Shown here: piece by piece, positions 47,076 through 56,089 of the stretch
Position numbering within the stretch: position 1 is the stretch's first letter
Layout of the letters: every line of letters begins with the position of its first letter
Assembly (NCBI RefSeq): GCF_009830105.1
Contig: NZ_WURB01000018.1
Coordinates: 21,643-85,642, forward strand
Length of the DNA stretch: 64,000 nucleotides
Direction: 5' to 3'
From: Microvirga makkahensis
GTDB taxonomy: Bacteria; Pseudomonadota; Alphaproteobacteria; Rhizobiales; Beijerinckiaceae
Notes under the pieces: model-generated
The model's input: only the letters and a program-made list of their open reading frames with translations
Databases searched by the model: none
Told to the model about the DNA's origin: nothing
Made by a program: the position numbers and the translations under genes

Positions 47076-48359
47076 TTATGCCGTCTCAACCCCACTCCAT
47101 TCCGCAATGAACAGTGCCATCGCCGTGGTAATGCGCTTGATGGACGGGATATTTGCGCGCTCATCAAACCCATGAATGTTCTCAGAGATCGGGCCGTAGC
47201 ACAAGGCTGGGACCTTGTCGTAGAGCGCATAGACACGAGCATCGAGATAGCCCGCCGTCATGAAGCTCTCCAGGGGAGAGCCCGTCGCGCTCTGGTGTGC
47301 TGCGGCGAGAACGGCTTCCGCATCGGAGCCGGGTGTCAGTTCGTAGCCCTCGGTGTGAAAGCCGTTGAACGTGACCTGCGGCGGGTTATTGGCGAAGTAA
47401 GCATCGGACTGGGCGAAAGCTGCGATCCGCTCCCGGATTTCGCGGGCGGCCTCCTCCGCTGGAATGCCGGGATAAACTGCAATCCGGCAGTCCAGACGGC
47501 ACCAGCAGGGTACCGATGAGGCCCAGTCCCCCCCTTCGATCTTGCCGACATTCAGATTGATTGGATGAGCCTCGTTCTCGAAGTTTGGGCGTCCCTTTTT
47601 GCGTTCGTTCCAGTCAGATTCGAGACGGCGCAATTCGCCAATCACCCGATAGGCCGCATCGATCGCGTTGGCGCCCGCACCCATTTCGCGCACGTGCACC
47701 GGATGGCCGCGAACCTCGACTTGAAACCATATCACGCCGACATTGGCGCGCACGAGCTTCTCGTCCTCCGGCTCCGGAATGAGCACGGCATCGGCCTTGT
47801 AGCCGCGAAGATGGGTCATCAGCGCGCCGTTGCCCGTGGACTCCTCCTCCACGACCGACTGGATGTAAACAGTAGCCGCGGGCTGCAACCCGATCCGGCG
47901 CAGAGCGTCCATTGCGAAGATGTTGGCCGCGTGTCCCACCTTCATGTCGGCGCCACCCCGGCCATAGAGCCAGTCGCCCTCGATGACCGGATCGAAGGGG
48001 GCATGTGACCACATTTCCATGGGACCGGTCGGAACGACATCAACATGTGCCTGCAGGATCAGCGAACGGCCTTTTTCCTCGCGCGGGCGATGAATGCCGA
48101 CGACGATCGGCGCTGTCGAGTGTTCGTTCGACCAAGGCGAGCCGCCTGGGTGGCTCTCAATCGCCGCGCGATCCATATCGAAACGATCCATGGCATAGCC
48201 GCGATCGGAGAGAGCCCTGAAGACGAAATCCTGTACCGTATGCTCCGCCCCGCGCGTTGACGGGAAGCGGATCAGCGCTTGAGTGAATGCTATCTGTTCG
48301 CCGAAGCCTTCATCGACGGAGGCAATGATCTTGTCGCGAAGTTGCGGGTCGAGAGGCAT
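47076..48359 (-). CDS. M20-family metallohydrolase (ArgE/DapE-like), copy 2
   Basis: A 427-residue zinc hydrolase, the first gene of the operon. LILQAHVDVVPTGP, LYGRGGADMKVGH, SVVEEESTGNGAL, LIPEPEDEK and ENIHGFDERANIPS provide the complete M20 metal and catalytic set. It matches copy 1 (40756-42039) along its whole length and has the same number of residues, so an ancient duplication within the operon is likely. The two may differ in acyl or amino-acid preference. The divergent IclR regulator lies across a 116-bp control region. Confidence 0.92.
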   Translation of the reverse strand: MPLDPQLRDKIIASVDEGFGEQIAFTQALIRFPSTRGAEHTVQDFVFRALSDRGYAMDRFDMDRAAIESHPGGSPWSNEHSTAPIVVGIHRPREEKGRSLILQAHVDVVPTGPMEMWSHAPFDPVIEGDWLYGRGGADMKVGHAANIFAMDALRRIGLQPAATVYIQSVVEEESTGNGALMTHLRGYKADAVLIPEPEDEKLVRANVGVIWFQVEVRGHPVHVREMGAGANAIDAAYRVIGELRRLESDWNERKKGRPNFENEAHPINLNVGKIEGGDWASSVPCWCRLDCRIAVYPGIPAEEAAREIRERIAAFAQSDAYFANNPPQVTFNGFHTEGYELTPGSDAEAVLAAAHQSATGSPLESFMTAGYLDARVYALYDKVPALCYGPISENIHGFDERANIPSIKRITTAMALFIAEWSGVETA

Positions 48360-48426
48360 GGGCGGCTCTCCTAACTGGAGGGGACCGGATGGAAGCTACG
48401 CCAAGTATTTGCAATCGGAATATTTT

Positions 48427-48463
48427 GTGTCAAGGTACGATCCGAAGTGTCATCACGTGACAC
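48427..48463. promoter_or_regulatory. Candidate IclR operator between divergent genes
   Basis: A perfect inverted repeat GTGTCA-TCACG-TGACAC spans 48447-48463. A third GTGTCA half-site at 48427-48432 lies 20 bp (two helical turns) away. It sits 13 bp before the IclR start and about 85 bp from the M20 start, where an autoregulating IclR protein would bind. Confidence 0.65.
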
Positions 48464-48475
48464 CAAAGTGATCGC

Positions 48476-49285
48476 ATGAAGAATTCAAGTGGAATGCCTG
48501 ACCGTCGTATCCGAGCCAAGCCAGGTGTGCCGCTGGTGCGGGCAGTCTTGCGTGCCGTCGTTCTTCTGAACGCCTTCACGTCCGACCGGCCGAGGCTGAC
48601 GCTGACCGAGCTTGCTCATATCGCGGAACTCGATAAGGGAACGACTCGACGACTGCTTCACACGCTGTCGGTGGCCGGCCTCATTCACTTCGACACGTCT
48701 ACGCAGCACTACATGCTCGACATTGGCGCCCTTGAGATAGCGTCGGCCGTCCAGGTCGGCCGCGATCTGCGGGAGATTGCATCACCCATTCTGGCGGACA
48801 TATCCTCACAGACATCCACTGCGGCCTTTCTGTGGGTTCCGCATGAGGGCGCCGCGCTCTGTCTGGATCGCATCCGCGCGCCGATATTGCAGATCGACGC
48901 CGCTTGGTTCGCTGTCGGCGCGCTTGCCCCCCTGAACTGCGGCGCAGGCCCCCGCGTCGTATTGGCCTTCGTTTCAGATGATGAGCGCGAACGGGGCCTT
49001 TCGGGTGAGCTGCCGCGGCGCACACCGTTCAGTGAAACATCGGCTACCAAGCTGCGCACAGTCGCGGGAGTGATCCGGGAACAGGGATGGGAGTTGGCGG
49101 TGGATGATTTCTTCATAGGTCTCGCTGCGCTCGGTGTTCCTGTATTCAATCGCGAGCGCCGCTTTGTCGCGGCGTTGAGCATCACGAGCCTGACAGCAGA
49201 TATTGTCATGGACGGGAAACCCCGACATCTCGATGTTCTAAAAAACGCTTCGGACTATATCGGCGCCCGCCTTTATACTTCATAA
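48476..49285 (+). CDS. IclR-family transcriptional regulator
   Basis: A 269-residue regulator. The N-terminal winged helix (VRAVLRAVVLLNAFTSDRPRLTLTELAHIAELDKGTTRRLLHTLSVAGLI) matches IclR. The C-terminal ligand domain has LCLDRIRAPILQIDAAWFAVGALAPLNCGAGPRVVLAF, LRTVAGVIREQGWELAVDDFFIGLAALGVPVFN and LSITSLTADIV. The central ATP-like cleft of the family binds small carboxylates. It is transcribed divergently from the M20-Liv-M20-amidase operon, which it most likely controls. The ATG at 48476 is preceded by the candidate operator; a second ATG at 48494 is possible. Confidence 0.92.
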   Translation: MKNSSGMPDRRIRAKPGVPLVRAVLRAVVLLNAFTSDRPRLTLTELAHIAELDKGTTRRLLHTLSVAGLIHFDTSTQHYMLDIGALEIASAVQVGRDLREIASPILADISSQTSTAAFLWVPHEGAALCLDRIRAPILQIDAAWFAVGALAPLNCGAGPRVVLAFVSDDERERGLSGELPRRTPFSETSATKLRTVAGVIREQGWELAVDDFFIGLAALGVPVFNRERRFVAALSITSLTADIVMDGKPRHLDVLKNASDYIGARLYTS

Positions 49286-49306
49286 TGGAGTGGCAGGACG
49301 CAACCG

Positions 49307-49505
49307 GTGAAGAGTGGCCGCTATTCCTACGGGGCTGTACCGTTGCTGGCTTTGCTCTGGGGGCTCAACTGACCGGCGGTGAAGATTGCGCTTGGTGAGA
49401 TCAAGCCCTGGACACCGCACCCGAGCGGCATGGCACTTGGTGGAGCCTGTCTCGTCCTGATCGCAGTTCTGTTTGCTCGATCCATGGCAGTGAAGAGGTC
49501 ACTGA
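49307..49505 (+). pseudogene. EamA/DMT transporter N-terminal remnant
   Basis: From GTG 49307 one frame reads YGAVPLLALLWGLN-stop-PAVKIALGEIKPWTPHPSGMALGGACLVLIAVLFA. This is the first two helices of an EamA drug/metabolite transporter. The TGA at 49370-49372 replaces the conserved Trp of the WGxNW motif (TGG to TGA). Homology stops near 49505, so over 200 residues are missing. Confidence 0.7.
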
Positions 49506-49598
49506 CGTTGACCTGGTTTGGTGGCTCTCCCGCACCTTGCGTGGATGAATCGCATTAACGTGGCGTGATGCCGCCGATTTCTGAGGGCAGAGCGGCTC

Positions 49599-49951
49599 AT
49601 GAACCTGCTTTCGCTCATTCCCGATTGCCGGTCCGTCACGTCACCCCTTCGGCCAGAAGGCCCTTGTTGTTCCAGTCGAAGGGCGTGCGCCCCATGGCCG
49701 CTGCCCTGCATGTCGACATGCCGGTGGCAGCGTGCACGGCTCCTCAGTCCGGCATCCGGCAGATCTCCCATCCTTCGGACGCGAGGTCCGCTGCATGTCC
49801 ATGTGCGTCGTTTCTATTGCCACAATCAGGCTTGCTCGAAGCAAACCTTCACAGATCATTTCCCCGTCTTCTCAGGCCGCATGCCCGAAGCACATCAAGA
49901 CTGGCGACGACTCAGGGCCGGTTCGGCATCGCGTTGGGAGGGAAACCCGGT
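49599..49951 (+). mobile_element. ISL3-family transposase remnant (N-terminal zinc-ribbon part)
   Basis: Plus-strand frames give NLLSLIPDC, LPSFGREVRCMSM, then HVRRFYCHNQACSKQTFTDHFPVFS and RLATTQGRFGIALGG. These are in the order of the ISL3 N-terminus (zf-ISL3 with CxxxxC and the following helical block). At least two frame changes are present. The sequence is cut at 49952 by the inverted repeat of an IS6 remnant, so the IS6 element inserted into it. Confidence 0.68.
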
Positions 49952-50421
49952 GGGCTCTGTCGCAAGTTCTGGTGAGAGACAGGGAGATGCCATGATGAGC
50001 TGCGGACGCTTATGCGGAGAGCCGCTCGAACTGCCCAGCGCGCGCGGATTGCCGAGTGCAGGCGTATTTCGCCTGTCCCTTTCGCATCGTGCCATTTCGA
50101 CGCCGCCCAGGATCGCGCGAGCGCTGTTCATGGACTTGAACCGCATCGCCGGGCGCGCCCGGCGCTTGATGGCCGATGATCCCGTTCGATGCGATTGTCG
50201 AGATAGGCACTTTGCCGGATGCGGACGGGCTTGAACTTCCTCCGGAATCGGTTCTGCAGCGGGCTTGTCGCGTCGCAGGACTGGATCGTTCCCGGGTTAG
50301 CCTGACTACCGTTGATCACAATTTGCGCAGGCCGACCATGCCGTTTGAGAGTCCTGTTCAGGATACGCTTTGCGGCAGCCAGATTGCGCCGCTCGCTGAA
50401 CCAGAATTCGACCAAGCGCAT
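49952..50421 (-). mobile_element. IS6-family remnant, copy B
   Basis: GGGCTCTGTCGCAA at 49952-49965 is the C-terminal-side inverted repeat. The minus strand then encodes, across frames, MRKGQAKYAC, FKSMNSARAILGGVEM and VEFWFSERRNLAAAKRILNRTLKRHGRPAQIVINGSQAN, followed by CDATSPLQNRFRRKFKPVRIRQSAYLDNRIERDHR. The N-terminal third is missing beyond about 50421. It has the same orientation and subgroup as copies A and C. Confidence 0.8.
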
Positions 50422-50917
50422 GAGGTTATGTGGGGCAGATGGCGGCGGCCTGCTTCTGGCCCCGGTGGTTGTCGTTCATCATGCCGCGATACCAATCTCA
50501 GCGGACACACAGGGGGTCTCACCGTCGGCGCGCGCTCGTGAGCGGACAGCGCATTCCTCGGCTCAAACGCGCTGATCCTCGGCAGCAATGGCGCCGATCG
50601 TACTCTGCCCGGTCAGATCCATGATGGCGGTTCGTGCTGGTGTGTCTCCGCGAGTCCGGCGGCAAAAATTCGGGCCGGTCGGACCAGACTTCTTCGGAGC
50701 GACCTCTGAAGCATCGCCAGGAGATGAAATTCCAAAGAAAGTTGGAGAGGTCATGACCAGACTGTTTGCAAAGTTCGGTATGCAGGAAATCATGCCGAAA
50801 ATTCGCTGCCCCGAAAAGGATCCATGCGGGGGAAAATCAGGATCTCAGCTTATTTCCCATCATTACAAGAAGGTGAACGATTTTTTGCAAACAGGTGGTA
50901 TCGGTTAGATTCCAAAT
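50422..50917. other. Gap without a recognised gene
   Basis: About 500 bp between IS6 copy B and the porin pseudogene. An open plus-strand frame of 106 codons (50588-50908) has no recognisable homology and no good ribosome-binding site. It may be part of the lost IS ends. Confidence 0.35.
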
Positions 50918-51664
50918 ATGGGAGAATTCAATAAAACGAAAACTCTGCTCCTCACAACAACTGCTCTCGCCGCCGTCACAGCAACGGCTTCGGCTGCTGG
51001 CCTTCCGGTCCGCGCCGCTCCTCCGGCTCCCGTGATTGCCGCTGTTCCGGTCTTTACCTGGACCGGCTTCTAATTCGGCGTCCAGGCTGGATACGCGTGG
51101 GGCGAGAATGTGCCCCGTCTGATTTCCAACGACTCCGATATGACACCGAACGTTTTCCGCAGCGGGACCGACTATGACGTCGAAGGCTTTGTAGCCGGCG
51201 TGCACGCCGGCTACAATCTTCAGTTCGGCTCCTTTGATTGGTCTGGAAGGTGACCTGGAGGCCGCTGGTATCGAAGGCGACCGCCTCTGGACCAATCCGG
51301 GCGACTCCTTCGTCAGCACAGACATCAATTTCCAGAGCTCGATCGTGGTCGCCTCGGCGTCGCTTTCGACCGCCTGCTCGTTTACGGCACCGGTGGCCTT
51401 GCGATCGCGATCCTCAAAGACACCTATACCGACACGTTCGCCAGAACGGCCATTGTCGACAAGTTCGACGATGCACGGCGGGGTTGGACCGTGGGCGCGG
51501 GCGTCGAATACGCCATCACCAACAATCTCACGGCTCGTGCCGAGTACCGCTTCACCAAGTTCGAGACCTTCGAGAACACCCTCGAGCCGGGCATCGCGAT
51601 CGAGGAGGAACCCGAGTTCCACACCGTCCGCTTCGGCGTGAGCTACAACTTCAGCACCTACTAA
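50918..51664 (+). pseudogene. Omp25/Omp31-type outer-membrane porin, broken
   Basis: The ATG at 50918 opens a signal peptide (TLLLTTTALAAVTATASA), then FTWTGF-stop-FGVQAGYAWG. The TAA at 51071-51073 replaces the Tyr of the conserved TGFY start of the barrel. Two later frameshifts (near 51235 and 51365) separate VIGLEGDLEAAGIEGD from RLLVYGTGGLAIAILKD. The last frame continues WTVGAGVEYAITNNLTARAEYRFTKFETF and ends HTVRFGVSYNFSTY, with the expected C-terminal aromatic. All barrel parts are present but unreadable. Confidence 0.85.
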
Positions 51665-51688
51665 GATCTATGACGCTGGTTTTCAGTG

Positions 51689-51716
51689 AAAGGCCCGGAG
51701 CTTCCTCTGGGCCTTT
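51689..51716 (+). terminator. Intrinsic terminator after the porin pseudogene
   Basis: AAAGGCCC (51689-51696) pairs with GGGCCTTT (51709-51716), with TTTCGTTT running through and after the second arm. It starts 25 bases after the porin stop, so it is the original porin terminator. Confidence 0.85.
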
Positions 51717-51789
51717 CGTTTATCGAAATCACACATTGAATGGCTAAAACGAGAACAAGCCAGCTTGACGCCAATCAATCGAGGGGCGC

Positions 51790-53822
51790 ATGAATATCAG
51801 AAGCGTCTTCGGGAACGGCGTCAGTGCTGCTGCGATCGCTATCGGTCTTGCGTCGTCGGTTCCCGCTGCACAAGCCTCCGATGCTTCGCAAACGAAGCTG
51901 CCTAGCCTTGCAGGCGGCGAGTTCAAACTTCGGATTGTTGACGGCGCCTTGCCTACGCCATCTCTGGCAGCGGTCAGCTACCACCTGCTGCCGAACGCAG
52001 AGGTTCTGTCTCTGCCATCGTGGACGGGAACCGAGGAGTACAACGTCTCCTGGTATCTCGACAGGATCAATGCCGCGGATGCCTACGTGATGGGCCTTAC
52101 CGGGACAGGGGTCACAATCGCGGTCATGGACACGGGATTGAACGTCAATCACGCCGAGTTCGCCAGGCGGCTTTCCCGTCTCTCCCGGTCGTTTTTCGCA
52201 GGATCCGACACCTTCGATCTCTCGGACGTCCAGGAAGATGGCAGCCCCGCAGGACACGGAACTTTTGTTAAGAGCATCCTGGCAGCGGCGCAGAACGGTA
52301 AAGACATCGCCGGTGTTGCGCCCGGCGCCTCCCTGCTGGTCCTGCGCACCAGCTACGAGGCGCTTCAGAACGGCGATCCACCGACAAACCACGCTATTAT
52401 TTATGCGGCCGAACAAGGCGCGAAGGTTCTCAACGGGAGTTACACTCCCATGACGTTCCCGAAGAAGTACATCTCTGACAGTTCGGAGAGCCCGATACTC
52501 ACCCCCAACTTAAAGGTGCTCCCTCATCAATACGTTCAGACGTATGGACTAGCGGAAGAGTTTCTCGCCGTGTCGGCTGGGGCTGACGCCGACATGGTCA
52601 TGGTTTTTGCCGCAGGCAATGAATTCCTGCAGCAGCCGAATGCCGCGGCACACCCCTATGGCATTGGCTTGTTTCCGTATACCCGCCCCGAGAACCACGC
52701 CAAGGGCATCTACAGCTTTCTCTATTCTGTAGGGAATTATGACGATCCAAGCACCTGCGAGTTTTGGGACAACACCGATCCCCTCTTGGATTGGTACGAT
52801 CTGTCGGAGCTCCAAGGCGCCCTCATCACGGTCGTCGCGACGGACGAAAACAACAAGATCGTCAGTGACAGCAATCGTTGCGGTGTAGCGGCCCTTCGGT
52901 GTCTTGCAGCACATGTCGCCCTGGTACAGAACACCCTCGCCGAGACGCCGTTAGCCCTTCAGGCGATGACGGCGAAGTTCACGCAGCGGTCGCCGCATCG
53001 GCCTATGGTAACGCCTCGCTTGTCAGCGATACCTTGCTCGGGCGCTTGCAGCAACCCATAAAGCCTCCCGGGGCTGGAACCGTGCGGGCCTCTTACGCGT
53101 CCGGATCAGCGGAGGCTGCCGTGACGATGGCCTATCCGACCTTTGATCCCCGTACATTTGCGGTGTGGGGCGAAGGCTTCGGGTCATGGGGCCGGGTACA
53201 GGGCGACGGGAATGCCGGATCGCTGAACAGATCGACCGGAGGCTTCGTGTTCGGCGCGGAAGTTCTGATTGAGCAGAACTTGCGGATCGGCATTGCAGGC
53301 GGTTTGACCATTACCGACACTGATGTCGGCTGTCGCCTTTCATTCGGCTCCGACGAGAGCAGATTTGGCGCAATCTATGGCTCCGGCCGCTGGGGTGCGA
53401 TACACGCCCGCCTGGGTGTCTCCTACGCTTGGCACGATATCGACCCAAGCCATCACGTCGTGGCCCCGGGTCTGAACGACCACACGACGGCCTCTTACGA
53501 CGGTCCGACCATGCAGGCTTTCGGCTAGATCGGATATCGATTCCTTCTCGGCCTAACCGAGGTCAATCCTTTCATCGGTGCATCGGTTCTCCGCCTGTAC
53601 ACGGACGGCTTTACCGAGAACGGAGGCTTTGCGGACCTCATGGGCTTCAAGCAAACGTATGAGCTTGGCACCACGACCCTTGGGCTTCGCACATCAGCCC
53701 GCCTCGGCAATGACCTCCCACTGACTATCCGGGGGATGCTCGGACGGCGTCATGCCTATGGTGATGTCGAGCCGGTTGCTCTTCTTGGACTCGGTGCCGG
53801 CGGTGTGGTGTTAATTCAGCAC
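51790..53822 (+). pseudogene. Subtilisin-like serine protease autotransporter, broken
   Basis: The signal peptide (AAAIAIGLASSVPAAQA) is followed by an S8 protease domain with the Asp motif TIAVMDTGLNVNHAEF and the His motif GHGTFVKSILAAAQ. The region that should carry the GTSMAAP serine is missing: NRCGVAALRC runs straight into HVALVQNTL. A frameshift near 52990 leads to a barrel frame, TFAVWGEGFGSWGRVQGDGNAGSLNRSTGGFVFGAE. A TAG at 53526-53528 follows, with the barrel continuing as IGYRFLLGLTEVNPFIGASVL to HAYGDVEPVALLGLGAGG. At about 53822 an IS6-like end cuts off the last strands. Confidence 0.88.
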
Positions 53823-54190
53823 GGTCCTGTCAACTTGGAGCCGAGTAGACAAAGCTGCCAATGGCACGGCCATCCAGTCAGTCTACTTCGATATACGAGG
53901 GCAGCCCCTGTCGCAGCGCGACAGATGGAGAAGGCGTGATACCGGGCAACTCGGTATTCACTGGCGGAACGATAGTGACGGCGGAGTTGGAAGTGATTGT
54001 GGATCCGAGTGTGAACAGAGAGAAGCTTCTGTGCGTGTCCGTCCGACTCGAGCCGTCGCATGTGACGTTCGCGCCGTCGGCTAGGTTGGTGCGACACCTC
54101 ACAGCGGTTGTTCGGGTATCGGCTCCGCCGATGCTCAACTTCTGGAAGGAGCTCGCGTTTTGCAGCGCCATAGGATACGAGTTTATCGGC
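53823..54190 (-). mobile_element. IS6-like transposase remnant (second subgroup), C-terminal part
   Basis: The minus strand encodes SHQPSRRRERHMRR followed by LLSVHTRIHNHFQLRRHYRSASEYRVARYHAFSI, the C-terminal end of the same subgroup as 33603-34060. GGTCCTGTCAACTT at 53823-53836 marks the left end and shares GTCAACTT with the ends of the nearby 141-bp element. The element truncated the autotransporter gene. Confidence 0.72.
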
Positions 54191-54243
54191 TACAATAACC
54201 CTGGGTACCTAGGGGGCAGTTAAGCCGCAACCTGTCTGTGGCG

Positions 54244-54384
54244 GGCATCGTCAACTTAACTCAGTAAAGGCCGTTTTCCGGCGTTTTCAGCTCTTCCCCG
54301 GCGGGATTAAGCTATTGAAAATGGGTGGCCTGCCTTGGACCCAAACACCGGGAGAGCAAGAAGAAGCGTTAAGTTGACGATGCC
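54244..54384. repeat. 141-bp MITE-like element with perfect 17-bp inverted ends
   Basis: GGCATCGTCAACTTAAC (54244-54260) and its exact reverse complement GTTAAGTTGACGATGCC (54368-54384) bound a 141-bp segment with no coding pattern. No target-site duplication is visible. The ends share GTCAACTT with the outer end of the adjacent IS6-like remnant, so it may be an internally deleted derivative of that element. The right end lies 12 bp from the GST stop. Confidence 0.8.
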
Positions 54385-54395
54385 TTCGTAGACCG

Positions 54396-55103
54396 TCAGG
54401 CAGCGAGCACCTGTTGACGCAGAATGTCGTCCAAGCTGACCTCACCCAGGAATCCACCCCCGCTGACAGCGGTTTCGCCACGCTCGACTGCGTGCGCGAA
54501 CCGGACGGCCGGATCAGCCTCCAGCTTCTCGAACAGTCGCTGCAAGCCTGGATAGTCGCGACGGTCGACAACATCGTGATGCTTGGTCCACCGCGCGATG
54601 CCGACGAAGTAGGCATCGGCCAACGTGCGTCGGTCTCCCAGCAGCCAGTCCTTGTTGCCGAGGATTTCTTCCAGGTCGGCATGGGCCTTGGTCACTTTCG
54701 CCGCTCCATAGGCCCTGAGGGCGTCCTTGTCGGAGCCTTCAACCCCATGCTCGAGGGCGTACCAGAGCGGTCCGAAGGCGGCGAAGAAGCTCGTGTTGAG
54801 GAACGCCAGAACCTGGTTGAGCCGGTCGAATTCCCGCGTGCCCTGGGCGAAGGACAGTCCCTTGCCGATCCCCCGCGCGCCGAGATGGTGGAGGATTGCC
54901 ATACTCTCACTGATCCGCTCGCCCGTGGCGGTCACCAGGGTCGGAGTCTCGCCAACAGGATTGATCTGGCAGTAGGCGTCGCTTTGCACGACCCCCGGCA
55001 TCTCGATGCGGCAGAGCCGATACGGTTCCCCAAGCCATTCGAGGGCGACGATCGAGCCGAACGAGCATCCGGACGGGACGCCATACATGAGAGTCTGAAA
55101 CAT
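54396..55103 (-). CDS. Glutathione S-transferase family protein
   Basis: A 235-residue GST. The thioredoxin-fold half has LMYGVPSGCSFGSIVALEWLGEPYRLCRIE, NPVGETPTLVTATGERISESMAILHHLG, containing the cis-Pro and the Glu-Ser glutathione contact. The helical half has NKDWLLGDRRTLADAYFVGIARW. Cys9 or Ser10 region may be catalytic (beta/omega-like). AAGGAG lies eight bases before the ATG at 55103. A LysR regulator is divergently transcribed 104 bp away. The 3' end abuts the MITE-like repeat, but the protein ends normally. Confidence 0.9.
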   Translation of the reverse strand: MFQTLMYGVPSGCSFGSIVALEWLGEPYRLCRIEMPGVVQSDAYCQINPVGETPTLVTATGERISESMAILHHLGARGIGKGLSFAQGTREFDRLNQVLAFLNTSFFAAFGPLWYALEHGVEGSDKDALRAYGAAKVTKAHADLEEILGNKDWLLGDRRTLADAYFVGIARWTKHHDVVDRRDYPGLQRLFEKLEADPAVRFAHAVERGETAVSGGGFLGEVSLDDILRQQVLAA

Positions 55104-55144
55104 GGGTGTCTCCTTGTGTCTGTGACGACACCAACATGGCACCA

Positions 55145-55188
55145 TGGACTTTGAGGCTGTAGTGGCTACTTTGGGAACCGAAAGTCCA
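55145..55188. promoter_or_regulatory. Candidate LysR-binding region between GST and LysR genes
   Basis: TGGACTTT (55145-55152) and AAAGTCCA (55181-55188) form a perfect 8-bp inverted repeat. Between them lies GTAG-TGG-CTAC (55159-55169). The centred, nested symmetry 20 bp before the LysR start fits a LysR operator controlling both genes. Confidence 0.55.
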
Positions 55189-55207
55189 CAAGCGTGAACG
55201 ATGGCGC

Positions 55208-56089
55208 ATGAGGTTCAACTTCAACGATCTGCATATCTTCGTCCAGGCGGTGAATAGCGGGAGCTTCGCGGCCGCGGCGCGTCACCTTGGCATTCCCAAG
55301 TCGACGATCAGCAAGCGTGTCGCCGAGCTCGAGGCGGATCTCGGCACGCGCCTGATCCATCGTAGCTCGCGCAGCTTCGTGCTGACCGATGTTGGCCAGG
55401 ACTTCTATGACCATGCACGGGCAGCCGTCATCGAGGCGCAGGCCGCCGAGAGCGTGGTGCAGCGACGGCAGGCGGAGCCGGCAGGCCCAGTGAGGATCAC
55501 CGCCTCCGTACCGGTGGCGCAGTTCCACCTCGCCGAGCGCCTGCCGGCTCTCGCCCGCGCCTATCCCAAGCTGGACCTGCAACTCCACGTCACCGACCGT
55601 TTCGTCGACTTGGTCCGGGAAGGTTTCGACATCGCGGTCCGGAGCCATTTCGCGCCGTTGCCCGATTCCGATCTCATGCAGCGCCGGATGAAGATCGAGC
55701 GGATCACGCTGGTCGCCGCGCCGGACTACCTGGCACGGCGGGGCACGCCGGAACGTCCGGAGGACCTCGCCAGGCACGACGGGCTGCTGACGGGTCCCGC
55801 GTCGAGGACATGGCACCTGACGGACGGTGACGGCCACGAGGTTCAGGTCACTCCGGCGGCGCGACTGATTGCCGATGAGTCCTCGGTACTGTTGAGGGCG
55901 GCGGCTGCGGGACTTGGCATCGCCTGTCTTCCTGAGACCATGACAGCCGTATTGGTCGGAACCGAGGAACTGGCAATGGTGCTGCCGGACTGGACCGCAG
56001 GGAGCGTGACCTCCACGATCCTGACGCCGCATCGGCGTGGCCAGCTTCCGGCCGTCCGGGTTGTCATTGATTTCCTGGCCATCGGCTAG
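55208..56089 (+). CDS. LysR-family transcriptional regulator
   Basis: A 293-residue LysR regulator. The N-terminal winged helix (NDLHIFVQAVNSGSFAAAARHLGIPKSTISKRVAELEADLGTRLIHRSSRSFVLT) is complete. The effector domain follows with AGPVRITASVPVAQFHLAERLPALARAYPKLDLQLHVTDRFVDLVREGFDIAVR. It ends AAAAGLGIACLPETM...LPAVRVVIDFLA, which is typical. It is divergent from the GST gene, which it probably activates or represses in response to an electrophile or quinone; that part is inference. Length is normal. Confidence 0.93.
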   Translation: MRFNFNDLHIFVQAVNSGSFAAAARHLGIPKSTISKRVAELEADLGTRLIHRSSRSFVLTDVGQDFYDHARAAVIEAQAAESVVQRRQAEPAGPVRITASVPVAQFHLAERLPALARAYPKLDLQLHVTDRFVDLVREGFDIAVRSHFAPLPDSDLMQRRMKIERITLVAAPDYLARRGTPERPEDLARHDGLLTGPASRTWHLTDGDGHEVQVTPAARLIADESSVLLRAAAAGLGIACLPETMTAVLVGTEELAMVLPDWTAGSVTSTILTPHRRGQLPAVRVVIDFLAIG

